From positions 7,054 to 71,053 of the forward strand of contig CAYTZN010000012.1 in assembly GCA_964442495.1 (NCBI GenBank): a stretch of DNA of 64,000 nucleotides, given 5' to 3'. Source of the DNA: CAYTZN01 sp964442495. Its GTDB lineage: Bacteria > Pseudomonadota > Gammaproteobacteria > Legionellales > Legionellaceae. A model generated the notes under the pieces. The model made no database searches and was not told where the DNA came from. It saw only the letters and a program-made list of their open reading frames with translations. Position numbers and translations under genes: made by a program. Shown here piece by piece: positions 53,147-62,812 of this stretch; the first letter of the stretch is position 1, and every line of letters starts with the position of its first letter.

Positions 53147-55429
53147 TTATGCCATTAAACACCATTTCCCAGTGGATTGAAGTTGATAGGCTTGGTTTTC
53201 TGTTGGCTCTATCACAATCAAATGAACCCACGCATTAAAAAATAAAGTTTGTAAAATCTCTTGACGATGAATGATTGCACTAACATTTTCCCTTGGTGCA
53301 TAAACAACGGTTATTAATCTTTGAGGCTGATGGTGGTTGAGCGTATCGGTAGACTTTACTGACTGAAGGGGTAACCCGTGCATCAAATCACTGCTGTTAC
53401 CTTGCATGACACCCATTTTTCCGGTCACATTGTGGGTCACTTTACTACCACTTCCATACATCACATTATCGATGGTAGAAAATAAATATTGTGTGTTGAT
53501 CCACTCTGCAACAACCATTGGAGCGGTTAAAATGGTTTCAAGTGAGGTTAGCTCTTCATCTTTCGTCCAATCATAGGAATGAAGGAAACATCGGCCCTCT
53601 AGATCTAGAGCCTTGGTGAGATGCCGAGGCCCAATGATAAACGCGGCATTACGTGCCAAACCCCACTCAGGCCTAACCTCTGACCAATCTTGGCTTCGCT
53701 GACATGTTTCTTCAATAGGGTTAACATCACCTACAACATCAAAATACTTTACCCGTGACGCCGTATTTTTTGCTTTCGCCTTCTTTAAATTTTCTTGTAA
53801 CTCAGTTAAAACTTTTTCATGAGGATTTAACTGCGTGCCATCGTTAAATATAACCATATCATCAGTTGTGGTATTATGTTCAGCCGCTAAAAACCAGGTA
53901 TTCTGAGGGATGTGAATACCGCGCAGAGCCAGTGCTTTTCGAATAGACTCTTTATTTAAAATAGCCGCTAATACTTTAGCATTACCGCCACCATGGTTAC
54001 CCCCACAAGCCCCACAATCTAAACCAGAAGCATAGGGATTATTTTGAGTGCTGCTACCATGACCACAAAAAATAACAAATAATCCAAAGTGTTCTGTTAA
54101 TCCCATGATACGAAGCACGGCTTCTGCATAAAAAGCTTGTTCTGCTTCAGAAATACCATTGCAACTATCAGAGGCTCTCATATCAACAAGAGGCAAAGTT
54201 GGCACTGTTGGACGTATTTTTTCAACCCATTTGTTTAGCGACGATATTGTAAATATGGGCTTCATCGTTTTGGATAACATCAGCACACCGCACCAAGCAC
54301 CCAAAGTTTCAACCAACGCAAATGGCGTTGCAAAATTATATTTTAACTGTTGATACATATCCGTCAGAACATTGAGCAATGTCTTGCCCTGCTCATGCTT
54401 TTTTTCAGTCCCCATATTTTCCTGACGAGGACCATCATGAATGTCGTATCTTGGTTTTAACAACACCGGGCAAGAATCCGTTACTTTACCGGTGTTGTAG
54501 TCATGCAGACGAATAGGAAGCCCAAAAAACCCAGCAAAGCCCAATGTTTCATAAGAGCCTAATACCTCTAATTGACGACGAAAAGGCTCTGAGCGAACAT
54601 CTATACAAAAGACCAACTGAACATCTGAGGATGGTTGTGAAATGGTATTCATGGTTTCTGCGTTATTTAAGAGGGCACGAATTAAATGGCTCTTATAGTG
54701 TCCCTCAAGTTTTTTTATAGTGTCTAACATAGGATGTATAACCGCAGGCTGATGGCTAGATATATCTTTCCTAACATTCATTTCAGGATGAAATAAAACC
54801 GTAATGATCAGTCGAATTGCCATAAAATCGATTAGCATATTTGACTGTTTATCTGATTGATTTGAAGCACATTTCCACTCAGTTTGCCACTTGATATACC
54901 CTGACCAACCAGACAGGTGTGCCAATGATTTTTTTAAAAATAACAAATGCTCCTTTTCAGCAATGCGCAAGTGCTCTAAACATTCGATAATGGCGTCTTC
55001 GGGATTATCAGGCAATTCATTTAACCATCGCACATTTTTCTTTAAACCTTTATGAAGCATGTGGTCATGCTTAGAAAGCACTTTAAATGCCGAATAAAAG
55101 CCCCTATCTCGACCAGGCATTTCAATAACACTTTGGCCCTCATCAAAATACGCCGCACACCATTTGATGGTTTCTCGGTTAATGTCTTGATAATCAAGAT
55201 TACCGTCTATAAACAAAGCGTGTGCATCATTCAATGCACTATCAAAATGCTCCGTTTCAAATCCTTGTAGAGCATTACACGCAATAAACGTTTTTAATGG
55301 CCAAACTGGTGAGATGGATTTTGCTGCGAGGTATACCATTGCTTGAACATCAATAGCACTCGATATGTTTTTTTTACCGGTGCTTGTTGAATTTACAGCA
55401 CGCATTTTTTCACTCCGCTCAAGGGTCAT
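53147..55429 (-). CDS. dabA: DIC-accumulation complex subunit DabA (beta-carbonic-anhydrase-like, DUF2309)
   Basis: The zinc-containing cytosolic subunit of an energy-coupled CO2-to-bicarbonate pump. 760 residues, with the active-site set visible: Cys275 and Asp277 in 'LVFCIDVRSEPFRRQ', His457 in 'IFCGHGSSTQNNPY' and Cys472 in 'GLDCGACGGNHGGG'. These correspond to the C-x-D, H and C of characterised DabA (Halothiobacillus C351, D353, H524, C539), with the same 15-residue His-to-Cys spacing. The SD AGGAG overlaps the end of dabB, so the two are translationally coupled. Length is close to the family's shorter members. Confidence 0.95.
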   Translation of the reverse strand: MTLERSEKMRAVNSTSTGKKNISSAIDVQAMVYLAAKSISPVWPLKTFIACNALQGFETEHFDSALNDAHALFIDGNLDYQDINRETIKWCAAYFDEGQSVIEMPGRDRGFYSAFKVLSKHDHMLHKGLKKNVRWLNELPDNPEDAIIECLEHLRIAEKEHLLFLKKSLAHLSGWSGYIKWQTEWKCASNQSDKQSNMLIDFMAIRLIITVLFHPEMNVRKDISSHQPAVIHPMLDTIKKLEGHYKSHLIRALLNNAETMNTISQPSSDVQLVFCIDVRSEPFRRQLEVLGSYETLGFAGFFGLPIRLHDYNTGKVTDSCPVLLKPRYDIHDGPRQENMGTEKKHEQGKTLLNVLTDMYQQLKYNFATPFALVETLGAWCGVLMLSKTMKPIFTISSLNKWVEKIRPTVPTLPLVDMRASDSCNGISEAEQAFYAEAVLRIMGLTEHFGLFVIFCGHGSSTQNNPYASGLDCGACGGNHGGGNAKVLAAILNKESIRKALALRGIHIPQNTWFLAAEHNTTTDDMVIFNDGTQLNPHEKVLTELQENLKKAKAKNTASRVKYFDVVGDVNPIEETCQRSQDWSEVRPEWGLARNAAFIIGPRHLTKALDLEGRCFLHSYDWTKDEELTSLETILTAPMVVAEWINTQYLFSTIDNVMYGSGSKVTHNVTGKMGVMQGNSSDLMHGLPLQSVKSTDTLNHHQPQRLITVVYAPRENVSAIIHRQEILQTLFFNAWVHLIVIEPTENQAYQLQSTGKWCLMA

Positions 55430-55440
55430 TGTGATGGCTC

Positions 55441-56952
55441 CTAATATTTATAAAAATGACGAATTGAGGTAATTGTCTTCGGGTGAGGTTGGCTACCATT
55501 CAATACAGCCATATAACTACGTTTCCAAAAAGGTGTTCTCTGAATAAAACGCAAACCATCTACATTTAAAACTAACCAGATAACAAGGAATGTAATAAAT
55601 GCGGTGAGATGCAGTACATTTAAGGGGTGTTCTACTGTTATAACTGAAGGAATTGCTGCCTCAATCAGATGGATGCTGCATCCATATATTACGCCTGAAA
55701 AAACTGCGGCCATGAGCGCTAATATATTCTTTAAAAAAGTTACTTTGTTTTGTAGCAAGGCATGAGCCACTTGTGTTGAAGCAATAAATGCAAAGCCCAC
55801 CAAAAAGGCCGTCGTGTTCATTGAAAAAAATGATTTACCACTAAACCAGGCAAAACTATAGGCTCCTAGTAACCCGTAAGCACACGAGACAATAAAGACA
55901 CTCAAGGAGCTAGTGCGCCGTTTACCGTCTGCTTTTTTGCTAGCGACCGCTGAACCTGCGCTCAAAAAAAGAAAGGCTTTAAATAGACCATGCCATATAA
56001 GATGAGCAATAGCCGCAGGAAAAAGACCCAGGCCACATTGAATCATCATAAAACCCATTTGACCCATCGTGGAACAAGCTAACATCCGCTTTACATCACT
56101 TTGCACAAGCTTCCATAGTGTGCCAAGCATTGCGGAAATGACCCCAATAAGAAAAATAAAATTCAGTAGTAAGGTCTCGTCAGCAAGCATGGGAGAAAAC
56201 CTTACTAAAAGAAACCCACCGCCATTAACTAAACCAGCATGCATGATTGCAGAAATAGGCGTAGGTGAATTTAATGAGCTCGTTAACCATCGGTGAAAAG
56301 GCCAGAGTGCTGATTGTGTCATTGCCGCAATAATGCATAAAAGAAGTGCCAGCAAGATGGTAGGAGATTGCGTGGATGTTTGTGTGATAGTTGAAATAGC
56401 GAGGCTACCCACCTCAAAATACATCAAAACAATCGCTATCATGAGCAACACTGTGCCTCTAAAAAGCGTCTTAAATGCTAGTTTTCCTGAGTAGGCAGCA
56501 GCATCCCAATTTTTTTTATGGATCATCAATGATATTAATAAATAATTACTGACACACCACGCTGCAACAAACAATAATGCATTGTCAGCAAGCGCCATGA
56601 AAACGGCACTACTTGTTATCAAGGACAATTTATAAAAGTAGGGCTTAAAATTGCGATCACCTGCCATATAACGTATTGAGAATTTATGAACAACCGTGCT
56701 CACAAAAAAAACGAGAGAGGTCATCAAAAACCCTAGGCTATCTGCTTTAAACCCAAAAAAATAAATGGGTGTTTCATCTGCATAACAACACCCAAGTAAA
56801 AAGAAGCTCAGTGCTAATCCTACGCTAATTGCTAACGTAGCGAATTGGGCACCTTTTTGGTGATTTTTATTGAATAAGGCATTTAACATTAATCCAATGA
56901 GAGGGATTACCGTAAGAAACATTAATAAATACATCATCCTACTATTTGTCAT
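55441..56952 (-). CDS. dabB: DIC-accumulation complex subunit DabB (NuoL/Mrp-like membrane protein)
   Basis: A 503-residue membrane protein of the proton-conducting antiporter family (NuoL/MrpA), with around 13 hydrophobic segments. 'MTQSALWPFHRWLTSSLNSPTPISAIMHAGLVNGGGFLLVRF' is the family's proton-channel signature and 'MLACSTMGQMGFMMIQCGLG' is the neighbouring conserved block. With DabA it uses a proton gradient to drive CO2 hydration and bicarbonate retention. I chose the ATG at 56952 (AAGGA, 8 nt spacing) over the in-frame TTG at 56955. First gene of the operon, divergent from the LysR gene. Confidence 0.93.
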   Translation of the reverse strand: MTNSRMMYLLMFLTVIPLIGLMLNALFNKNHQKGAQFATLAISVGLALSFFLLGCCYADETPIYFFGFKADSLGFLMTSLVFFVSTVVHKFSIRYMAGDRNFKPYFYKLSLITSSAVFMALADNALLFVAAWCVSNYLLISLMIHKKNWDAAAYSGKLAFKTLFRGTVLLMIAIVLMYFEVGSLAISTITQTSTQSPTILLALLLCIIAAMTQSALWPFHRWLTSSLNSPTPISAIMHAGLVNGGGFLLVRFSPMLADETLLLNFIFLIGVISAMLGTLWKLVQSDVKRMLACSTMGQMGFMMIQCGLGLFPAAIAHLIWHGLFKAFLFLSAGSAVASKKADGKRRTSSLSVFIVSCAYGLLGAYSFAWFSGKSFFSMNTTAFLVGFAFIASTQVAHALLQNKVTFLKNILALMAAVFSGVIYGCSIHLIEAAIPSVITVEHPLNVLHLTAFITFLVIWLVLNVDGLRFIQRTPFWKRSYMAVLNGSQPHPKTITSIRHFYKY

Positions 56953-56991
56953 CAATCGGTTCCTTATTAACTATTCTGTTTATATTGATGG

Positions 56992-57020
56992 AATATAGTA
57001 GACATGCTAATATTAGTAAA
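56992..57020 (-). promoter_or_regulatory. Predicted promoter of the dab operon
   Basis: Read on the minus strand, TTTACT (57015-57020; 4/6) is followed 17 bp later by TATATT (56992-56997; 5/6). Transcription would begin near 56985, about 33 nt before the dabB ATG at 56952. The palindrome CTAATATTAG lies in the spacer and -35 region, a position where a bound regulator would affect RNA polymerase directly. Confidence 0.55.
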
Positions 57021-57058
57021 CTTAAAAATTCTAATCAAAATCATTAGGAATTCTAATG
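57007..57058. promoter_or_regulatory. Three CTAAT half-sites, candidate LysR operators
   Basis: CTAAT occurs at 57007, 57031 and 57053, spaced 24 and 22 bp, about two helical turns. The first is part of a perfect 10-bp palindrome, CTAATATTAG (57007-57016). The second belongs to an imperfect inverted repeat, ATTCTAAT-N7-ATTAGGAAT (57028-57051), that covers the LysR ribosome-binding site. This arrangement would suit a LysR dimer pair controlling dab transcription and repressing its own gene. Confidence 0.55.
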
Positions 57059-57904
57059 TCTTTAGACACAATTACCTTGCAATGCTTTCTTGCCGTTGCT
57101 GACACAGGGAGTTTTACCAAAGCAGCCGATCGTGTAGGAAGAACGCAATCCGCCATCAGCCAACAAATTGCAAAACTTGAAAACTTGGTTGGAAAACCAT
57201 TAGTGAATAGAGGTAAAGAGTTTGCTCTCACGACAGAAGGTGAAATTTTTCTTGGTTATGCAAAGCAAATGTATTTATTACACCGTGAATCATTAGACCG
57301 ATTTAAAGAACCTGATCTACAGGGTGAACTTCATTTTGGATTACCAGAGGATTTCGCAACTGTCATTTTATCGGATGTGCTAGTGGATTTTTCACGACTT
57401 CATCCCCGTATTCTATTAAACGTTGAGTGTGATCTAACCGTTAATATCCTTGATGGATTTAAAAGCGGGAAATTTGATTTAATATTAATAAAAATGACGC
57501 CCCCTAAATCCTTCATAGATCAAACCACGCTTTGGAAAGAACCTGTAAAATGGATTGGAAAACCGGAGCTACTTCCTGTCATAAATGAACAGACTGTCGT
57601 GCCTTTAGTCCTATCCCCAAGGCCATGCGTATATAGAGAAAGTGCTATCCACGCATTAGAAACAGCCGGTATAAAATGGCGTCTTTCATACACGAGCCCA
57701 AGTTATGCGGGTAAAATGGCCGCAGTAAAAGCAGGTTTAGGTATTACTATTATTCAAGAAACAATGATTCCTGATTATTTGAAACCATTAGAAAATAAAG
57801 CCCTCCCCCCTTTAGCAGACATTCCAATATCATTGTTAAAAAAACAAAATAGCAATAAAGCAGTCGAGTCTTTAGAGTATTTTTTATTAAAAAAACTTCG
57901 ATAA
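57056..57904 (+). CDS. LysR-family transcriptional regulator, divergent from dab
   Basis: A 282-residue regulator. The N-terminal winged helix is classic: 'TLQCFLAVADTGSFTKAADRVGRTQSAISQQIAKLENLVGKPLVNR'. The effector-binding domain follows ('GELHFGLPEDFATVILSDVLVDFSRLHPRILLNVECD'). It is divergent from dabB across 100 bp containing palindromic operators, so it very likely controls the dab genes. In related carbon-uptake systems LysR proteins (CbbR, CcmR/CmpR) respond to DIC-linked metabolites, but the inducer here is unknown. AGGA lies 6 nt before the ATG. Confidence 0.93.
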   Translation: MSLDTITLQCFLAVADTGSFTKAADRVGRTQSAISQQIAKLENLVGKPLVNRGKEFALTTEGEIFLGYAKQMYLLHRESLDRFKEPDLQGELHFGLPEDFATVILSDVLVDFSRLHPRILLNVECDLTVNILDGFKSGKFDLILIKMTPPKSFIDQTTLWKEPVKWIGKPELLPVINEQTVVPLVLSPRPCVYRESAIHALETAGIKWRLSYTSPSYAGKMAAVKAGLGITIIQETMIPDYLKPLENKALPPLADIPISLLKKQNSNKAVESLEYFLLKKLR

Positions 57905-57986
57905 AAAAATTCCTAAAGCGAACCTTCTATCAGCAAAATTTGGTTGTGATTAAACGTGCAAAAAACATTGTCAACATTACCTGCTT

Positions 57987-58316
57987 CTAGTGATTAAAAT
58001 CATTGTGTTTTAAATGAACTGGAATGTAATCAAACAGCGGCTTTGAGGCTTTCAAACCCATTGAACCACACTCATCGTAGGTGTTATTTAAACAAAGAAA
58101 AAACTCTTTTGCCCCATATTGTAAGGCATGAGAAATGGCATCATTCACCGCATGAAATTGTGATATCTCATTATTCTTACAAATAAAGAGATCTGAATTC
58201 TTAGATATAATTTCAACGATATACTCATTTAACTCAATAGGTGAATAAATCAAAGCGATTGATTTCGATTTGGTTTGAACCTCATGAATTAAATCTTCAC
58301 GAGATGAGTTTAGCAT
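57987..58316 (-). CDS. Small uncharacterised protein
   Basis: A 109-residue protein from the ATG at 58316, preceded by a GGGGGA ribosome-binding sequence; a longer frame reaches 58337. It begins 'MLNSSREDLIHEVQTKSKS' and continues with alpha/beta-like sequence ('NSDLFICKNNEISQFHAVNDAISHALQYGAKEFFLCLNNTYDECG'). I recognise no family. It lies convergent with the LysR gene, 80 bp away, and no operon is evident. Confidence 0.55.
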   Translation of the reverse strand: MLNSSREDLIHEVQTKSKSIALIYSPIELNEYIVEIISKNSDLFICKNNEISQFHAVNDAISHALQYGAKEFFLCLNNTYDECGSMGLKASKPLFDYIPVHLKHNDFNH

Positions 58317-58541
58317 TGCTTTCCCCCAAAGAATCATACTGCTATTGGTATACCTTTAATTCACGAATGCTTCGGTAATAAACGATAGCCTTCTCTTTAT
58401 ATTGTAGACCATATAACAATTAACTGGATGTTTTTTACTCAAAAACCAGCGGACATCCATGAGGCCACATCAATTGTTGTCAATTTAGCAATAAATAGCT
58501 TATTTTATTTGAACACCGAGTTAAAAAGGTAAAAATAAATC

Positions 58542-59240
58542 ATGGCTAACTATTTAGTGATTGCAGCAAGTAGCTCTATTGGTCAGGCTGTCGTTAATAT
58601 TTTAATCTCACAAGGCGACACTGTCGTTACTACCGCTCGAGATAACAGCAAAATCAAACCTGATGTGTTATTAGATGCCACGGATTTTGATGCCGTCAAT
58701 GAGGCATTTAAGCTCGCAGGCACAATCGATGGTGTTGTGAATTGCGCAGGTTCTTTATTATTAAAAAGCGCGCACACAACCTCACAAGAGCAATATCACG
58801 AAACAATCAATGCCTCCCTAACCACCGCATTTGCAACGGTTCGTGCGGCTGGAATGCACATGAAAAGTGGCGGATCTGTCGTATTGATATCGTCAGCTGC
58901 AGCACTTGTTGGGCTCGCCAATCATGAAGCCATTGCTGCCGCGAAAGCCGGGATTATCGGGCTCGCGCAGTCTGCCGCATCAACTTATGCTCCGTTAAAT
59001 TTACGTTTCAATGTAATAGCACCAGGAATGACGGATACACCACTTACCGCCCATCTTGTTTCAAATGCGTTGGCCTTCAACGCATCCAAAGCCATGCATG
59101 CATTAGACCGGATAGGTAGTCCTGAAGATATTGCTCGTGCCATTGTTTTTCTTTTAAACCCTGAAAATAATTGGATTACTGGACAAGTATTAGCAGTTGA
59201 TGGGGGGCTTAGTAGAGTACGCCCTAAAATGAGGGTGTAA
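58542..59240 (+). CDS. SDR-family protein with altered active site
   Basis: A 232-residue short-chain dehydrogenase/reductase fold. The Rossmann start is atypical ('VIAASSSIGQA' instead of TGxxxGIG). 'VVNCAGSLL' is the NAG-like motif and 'SGGSVVLISSAAA' holds the catalytic-Ser region. The expected YxxxK is 'IAAAK' (in 'NHEAIAAAKAG'), so the catalytic Tyr is Ile while the Lys is kept. 'RFNVIAPGMTDTPLT' and 'ITGQVLAVDGG' complete the fold. Either a nonclassical SDR or a binding protein. Monocistronic. Confidence 0.87.
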   Translation: MANYLVIAASSSIGQAVVNILISQGDTVVTTARDNSKIKPDVLLDATDFDAVNEAFKLAGTIDGVVNCAGSLLLKSAHTTSQEQYHETINASLTTAFATVRAAGMHMKSGGSVVLISSAAALVGLANHEAIAAAKAGIIGLAQSAASTYAPLNLRFNVIAPGMTDTPLTAHLVSNALAFNASKAMHALDRIGSPEDIARAIVFLLNPENNWITGQVLAVDGGLSRVRPKMRV

Positions 59241-59287
59241 TCGAGCAAAGATCATTTGAATAAAATGTCATACAGATTCAAACATAC

Positions 59288-59346
59288 CGCCTGCTGATTA
59301 TCTGATATATATGGCAGGCGTCTGTTTGATTACAACAGCACGCCTA
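59288..59346. terminator. Overlapping hairpins between convergent genes
   Basis: CGCCTGC (59288-59294) can pair with GCAGGCG (59314-59320), followed by a T-rich stretch, and would end the SDR transcript. Alternatively AGGCGT-CTGTT (59316-59327) pairs with AACAG-C-ACGCCT (59335-59346). The two structures share bases and exclude one another; the second could serve the minus-strand gene. Confidence 0.45.
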
Positions 59347-59367
59347 CTTAAGCAACAATGAATTTTT

Positions 59368-59769
59368 CTAGAACGCAAATGAATTTGCAATGAAACCAAC
59401 ATAAAGCAGGATGACACCAAACATCAAGCCAAATAAACTAAACAAAAAAGGAATTTCTTGTATGTAGTGTGATAAAAGCGCTTTCCATTGCTTAACAAAA
59501 ATGACTCTAAAAATTCCAATCATCACCATGCTTGTTCCAATCAAGGTGATAATTAACGTCCATCCCATTTCATAACTGTTCGCAAACATTAACGATAAAG
59601 TACCAAAGATAGTGGGAAGAACGCCACCCATGATGTAGCCAGAATCGGATTTGACCATGTGCTTGGCCATATCGCGAGCATCCTCTAAATTAAACAAAAT
59701 ACCTAAAGAAAGTATGACGGACACCAAACCAAACCAACGAGCAAATATTATATAAGTCATAGTACCCAT
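59368..59769 (-). CDS. Small four-helix membrane protein of unknown function
   Basis: A 133-residue inner-membrane protein with four hydrophobic segments (about residues 6-25, 46-63, 69-88 and 108-130). Cytosolic or periplasmic loops are short ('NLEDARDMAKHMVKSDSG'). There is no enzymatic motif. It is divergent from cyoA; the intergenic region also holds the cyo promoter. Starts at Met1 (59769) or Met4 (59760) are both possible. Confidence 0.68.
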   Translation of the reverse strand: MGTMTYIIFARWFGLVSVILSLGILFNLEDARDMAKHMVKSDSGYIMGGVLPTIFGTLSLMFANSYEMGWTLIITLIGTSMVMIGIFRVIFVKQWKALLSHYIQEIPFLFSLFGLMFGVILLYVGFIANSFAF

Positions 59770-59867
59770 CCATAGTAGTTAAAAACTTATTAAAAAAATC
59801 TTTGTATTTCAGATTAAATCGTATCATCATGTTGAGATCTAAGAAAGTATGGCAACAAGGAGTGTTT

Positions 59868-60815
59868 ATGCTCGCAAGGACGCGAACTGCTTTAATTAAT
59901 ATTCAAGCCTTTCGTTGGCTTTTCAAAATTGTACTTATCGTTTCAGGCACGTTAATACTGCTTTCCTTAACGGGTTGTAAAGAGCATTTTATTGGTATGC
60001 TTAATCCTAAGGGAATTATCGCCTACGAACAGCGCAAATTGTTTTTTGATACCTTAGCCTTGATGTTGATTGTGGTTTTACCCGTCATCATCATGAGCAT
60101 CACCTTTGTTTATCATTATCAGGTATCACACCGCACCAGGGATTATAAACCTAACTGGGGTCACAGTTTTTACTTGGAAATACTATGGTGGGGCATTCCC
60201 TGTGTGATTATATTGATTTTAGGCATCATGACGTGGAAAAAAACGCATGAGTTAGATCCCTATCGTCAAATTGCAGGTCAAGATCAAAAGCCAATGTTGG
60301 TTCAAGTCATTGCCTTGCCATGGAAATGGTTATTTATTTATCCAGAACAAAACATCGCAACAGTCAACTATCTTACCATTCCATTAGGCCAACAAGTTGA
60401 GTATTGGATAACAACCGACAATGTTCCAATGAGTGCTTTTTTTATCCCACAATTAGGCAGTCAGATTTATGCCATGGCCGGAATGCGAACCCGTTTACAC
60501 CTTTTAGCCAATGAAACTGGTGTTTATGATGGCTTAAACACTCAATACAACGGAGATGGATTTTCAGACATGCATTTTGAGGTACACGTTGTAGAACCTC
60601 AAGCGCTACAACAATGGTTTGAAGACGTAAAAAAATCGCCTAACACATTAACCAATGCTGATTATAACCAATTGTTACTCCCATCAATTGCCGACCAACC
60701 GAAACTATTTTCAGGCGTACAAGATGACCTGTTTAATGGGGTGATAATGACGTATATGAACAGTATAGGCCCGGCGCATCCACGTGAAAATGCCATTCAA
60801 TTCCATAAGGAATAA
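59868..60815 (+). CDS. cyoA: Cytochrome bo3 ubiquinol oxidase subunit II
   Basis: The quinol-binding-side subunit of a proton-pumping terminal oxidase. From the ATG at 59868, which has a strong AAGGAG 5 nt upstream, the product has 315 residues and a lipoprotein signal ('[12 protein letters not shown]', acylated Cys). Longer frames to 59802 and 59829 lack a ribosome-binding site. Two membrane helices then a cupredoxin-like periplasmic domain follow: '[34 protein letters not shown]', '[23 protein letters not shown]' and '[19 protein letters not shown]'. As usual for quinol oxidases the CuA ligands are absent. First gene of cyoABCD. Confidence 0.96.
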   Translation: MLARTRTALINIQAFRWLFKIVLIVSGTLILLSLTGCKEHFIGMLNPKGIIAYEQRKLFFDTLALMLIVVLPVIIMSITFVYHYQVSHRTRDYKPNWGHSFYLEILWWGIPCVIILILGIMTWKKTHELDPYRQIAGQDQKPMLVQVIALPWKWLFIYPEQNIATVNYLTIPLGQQVEYWITTDNVPMSAFFIPQLGSQIYAMAGMRTRLHLLANETGVYDGLNTQYNGDGFSDMHFEVHVVEPQALQQWFEDVKKSPNTLTNADYNQLLLPSIADQPKLFSGVQDDLFNGVIMTYMNSIGPAHPRENAIQFHKE

Positions 60816-60817
60816 CT

Positions 60818-62812
60818 ATGTTTCAACATTTATTACTCGGTAAATTATCCCTAGATGCCATTCCATTTCACAACCCTTTTGCCATGGGTGCAGGTGTATT
60901 TATGGTCTTAGGATTTATTGGGGTTCTGGTATTACTGACCGTGTTTCGAAAATGGTCTTATGTCTGGAACGAATGGGTCACATCGGTTGATCATAAAAAA
61001 ATTGGGATTATGTATTTAATCCTAGCGTTTGTAATGCTTCTACGCGGCTTTTCGGATGCACTCTTGATGCGCTCTCAACAAGCCGTTGCAGCGGGGCACG
61101 CCGCTGGATTTTTAACCCCCGATCATTACGACCAAATTTTTACAGCACATGGCGTTATTATGATTTTCTTTGTTGCCATGCCGCTTGTTTTTGCCCTGCT
61201 TAATATGATACTCCCTTTGCAAATTGGCGCGCGTGATGTGGCTTATCCTTATTTAAACTCACTTAGTTTTTGGTTGACCTTTATTGGGGCCATGCTTTGT
61301 AATATCTCACTGGTGGTAGGGCAATTTGCATCGACAGGTTGGCTTGGTTACCCCCCCTTATCTGAATTGTATTACAGCCCGGATGTAGGTGTTGATTACT
61401 ATATATGGTCTTTACAAATTTCAGGGGTTGGGACCTTACTTGCGGGAATTAATTTTATTGCAACCATTTTTAAAATGCGTTGCAACGGCATGACATTAAT
61501 GAAAATGCCCGTGTTTGTGTGGTCAGCTTTATGCTCCATGATTTTAGTAGCACTTGCCTTCCCGGTGTTAACCGTAACACTTGCCCTTTTATCGTTAGAT
61601 CGCATGCTCGGCATGCATTTCTTTACGGATTTTGCTGGTGGAAACAGCATGATGTACATTAATTTAATCTGGGTATGGGGACACCCCGAAGTATATATCT
61701 TGATTTTGCCAGCATTTGGCGTTTTTTCCGAAGTGGTTGCCACATTCAGTCAAAAAAAATTATTTGGTTATACAACCATGGTATGGGCCATCGCGATGAT
61801 AACCTTCTTATCGTTCGTTGTATGGCTCCACCATTTCTTTACGATGGGTGCCGGGGCGGATGTGAACTCCTTTTTTGGAATAGCGACCATGATCATTGCC
61901 ATTCCTACAGGGGTAAAAGTATTTAACTGGCTATTTACGATGTATAAGGGCCGCATCATCATGGCAACGCCCATGCTTTGGGTCACTGCTTTTTTTACGA
62001 CGTTTGCTATAGGTGGAATGACGGGCGTCATGATGGCCGTGCCGCCTGTTGATTTTCAAGTACACAATAGCCTATTTCTTGTCGCACACTTTCATAATGT
62101 GATTATTGGTGGCGTACTCTTTGGATATTTTGCTGGAATTATTTATTGGTTTCCTAAAGCATTTGGTTTTCGCTTGGATGAAAAATGGGGTAAAAGGGCT
62201 TTTTATTTTTGGGTGATAGGGTTTTATTGTGCCTTTATGCCATTGTATGTTTTAGGCCTCGAAGGTTTTGTTCGTCGTACGAATCACTATGCTAACACCA
62301 TGTATCAGCCTTATTTGATTTTTGCGGCCATGGGGTCTTTGTTGATTCTGATTGGCATTGCTTGTCAGGTGATACAATTACTTGTAAGTATAAAAAATCG
62401 CCATGCCCTGCATGACCGAACAGGTGACCCTTGGAATGGGCGTACGCTGGAGTGGTCCGTTGCCTCACCTGCTCCGCTGTATAACTTTGCTAAATTACCC
62501 ACGGTGCATACGCTAGACCAGTTCTGGGTGGATAAAGAAAAGCACCGTGCAGAGGGTCATATCCATCCTCAGGAAATTCATTACGACCCTATTCATATGC
62601 CCAAAAATACTGCCACTGGATTTATCATTGCGATTTTTTCTGGCATCGCAGGATTTGCTTTAGTTTGGCAAATGCTTATCCCAGGGATTTTGGGTTTACT
62701 AGGTATTATCGCCACCGTCATTGTTCGAACATTTTCAACTGACGTAGATTATTATATCGATGCTGAAACAGTCAAAAGAACTGAATTAGCTCACTTTAGG
62801 GAGCTTGTCTAA
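60818..62812 (+). CDS. cyoB: Cytochrome bo3 ubiquinol oxidase subunit I
   Basis: Catalytic subunit with hemes b and o3 and CuB. 664 residues, about 15 membrane helices. '[14 protein letters not shown]' carries a heme ligand, '[21 protein letters not shown]' holds the cross-linked His-Tyr and CuB His, '[11 protein letters not shown]' gives the two further CuB His residues, and '[12 protein letters not shown]' the heme ligands. It reduces oxygen to water and pumps protons. It starts 2 bp after cyoA and its stop overlaps the cyoC ATG (TAATG). Confidence 0.98.
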   Translation: MFQHLLLGKLSLDAIPFHNPFAMGAGVFMVLGFIGVLVLLTVFRKWSYVWNEWVTSVDHKKIGIMYLILAFVMLLRGFSDALLMRSQQAVAAGHAAGFLTPDHYDQIFTAHGVIMIFFVAMPLVFALLNMILPLQIGARDVAYPYLNSLSFWLTFIGAMLCNISLVVGQFASTGWLGYPPLSELYYSPDVGVDYYIWSLQISGVGTLLAGINFIATIFKMRCNGMTLMKMPVFVWSALCSMILVALAFPVLTVTLALLSLDRMLGMHFFTDFAGGNSMMYINLIWVWGHPEVYILILPAFGVFSEVVATFSQKKLFGYTTMVWAIAMITFLSFVVWLHHFFTMGAGADVNSFFGIATMIIAIPTGVKVFNWLFTMYKGRIIMATPMLWVTAFFTTFAIGGMTGVMMAVPPVDFQVHNSLFLVAHFHNVIIGGVLFGYFAGIIYWFPKAFGFRLDEKWGKRAFYFWVIGFYCAFMPLYVLGLEGFVRRTNHYANTMYQPYLIFAAMGSLLILIGIACQVIQLLVSIKNRHALHDRTGDPWNGRTLEWSVASPAPLYNFAKLPTVHTLDQFWVDKEKHRAEGHIHPQEIHYDPIHMPKNTATGFIIAIFSGIAGFALVWQMLIPGILGLLGIIATVIVRTFSTDVDYYIDAETVKRTELAHFRELV

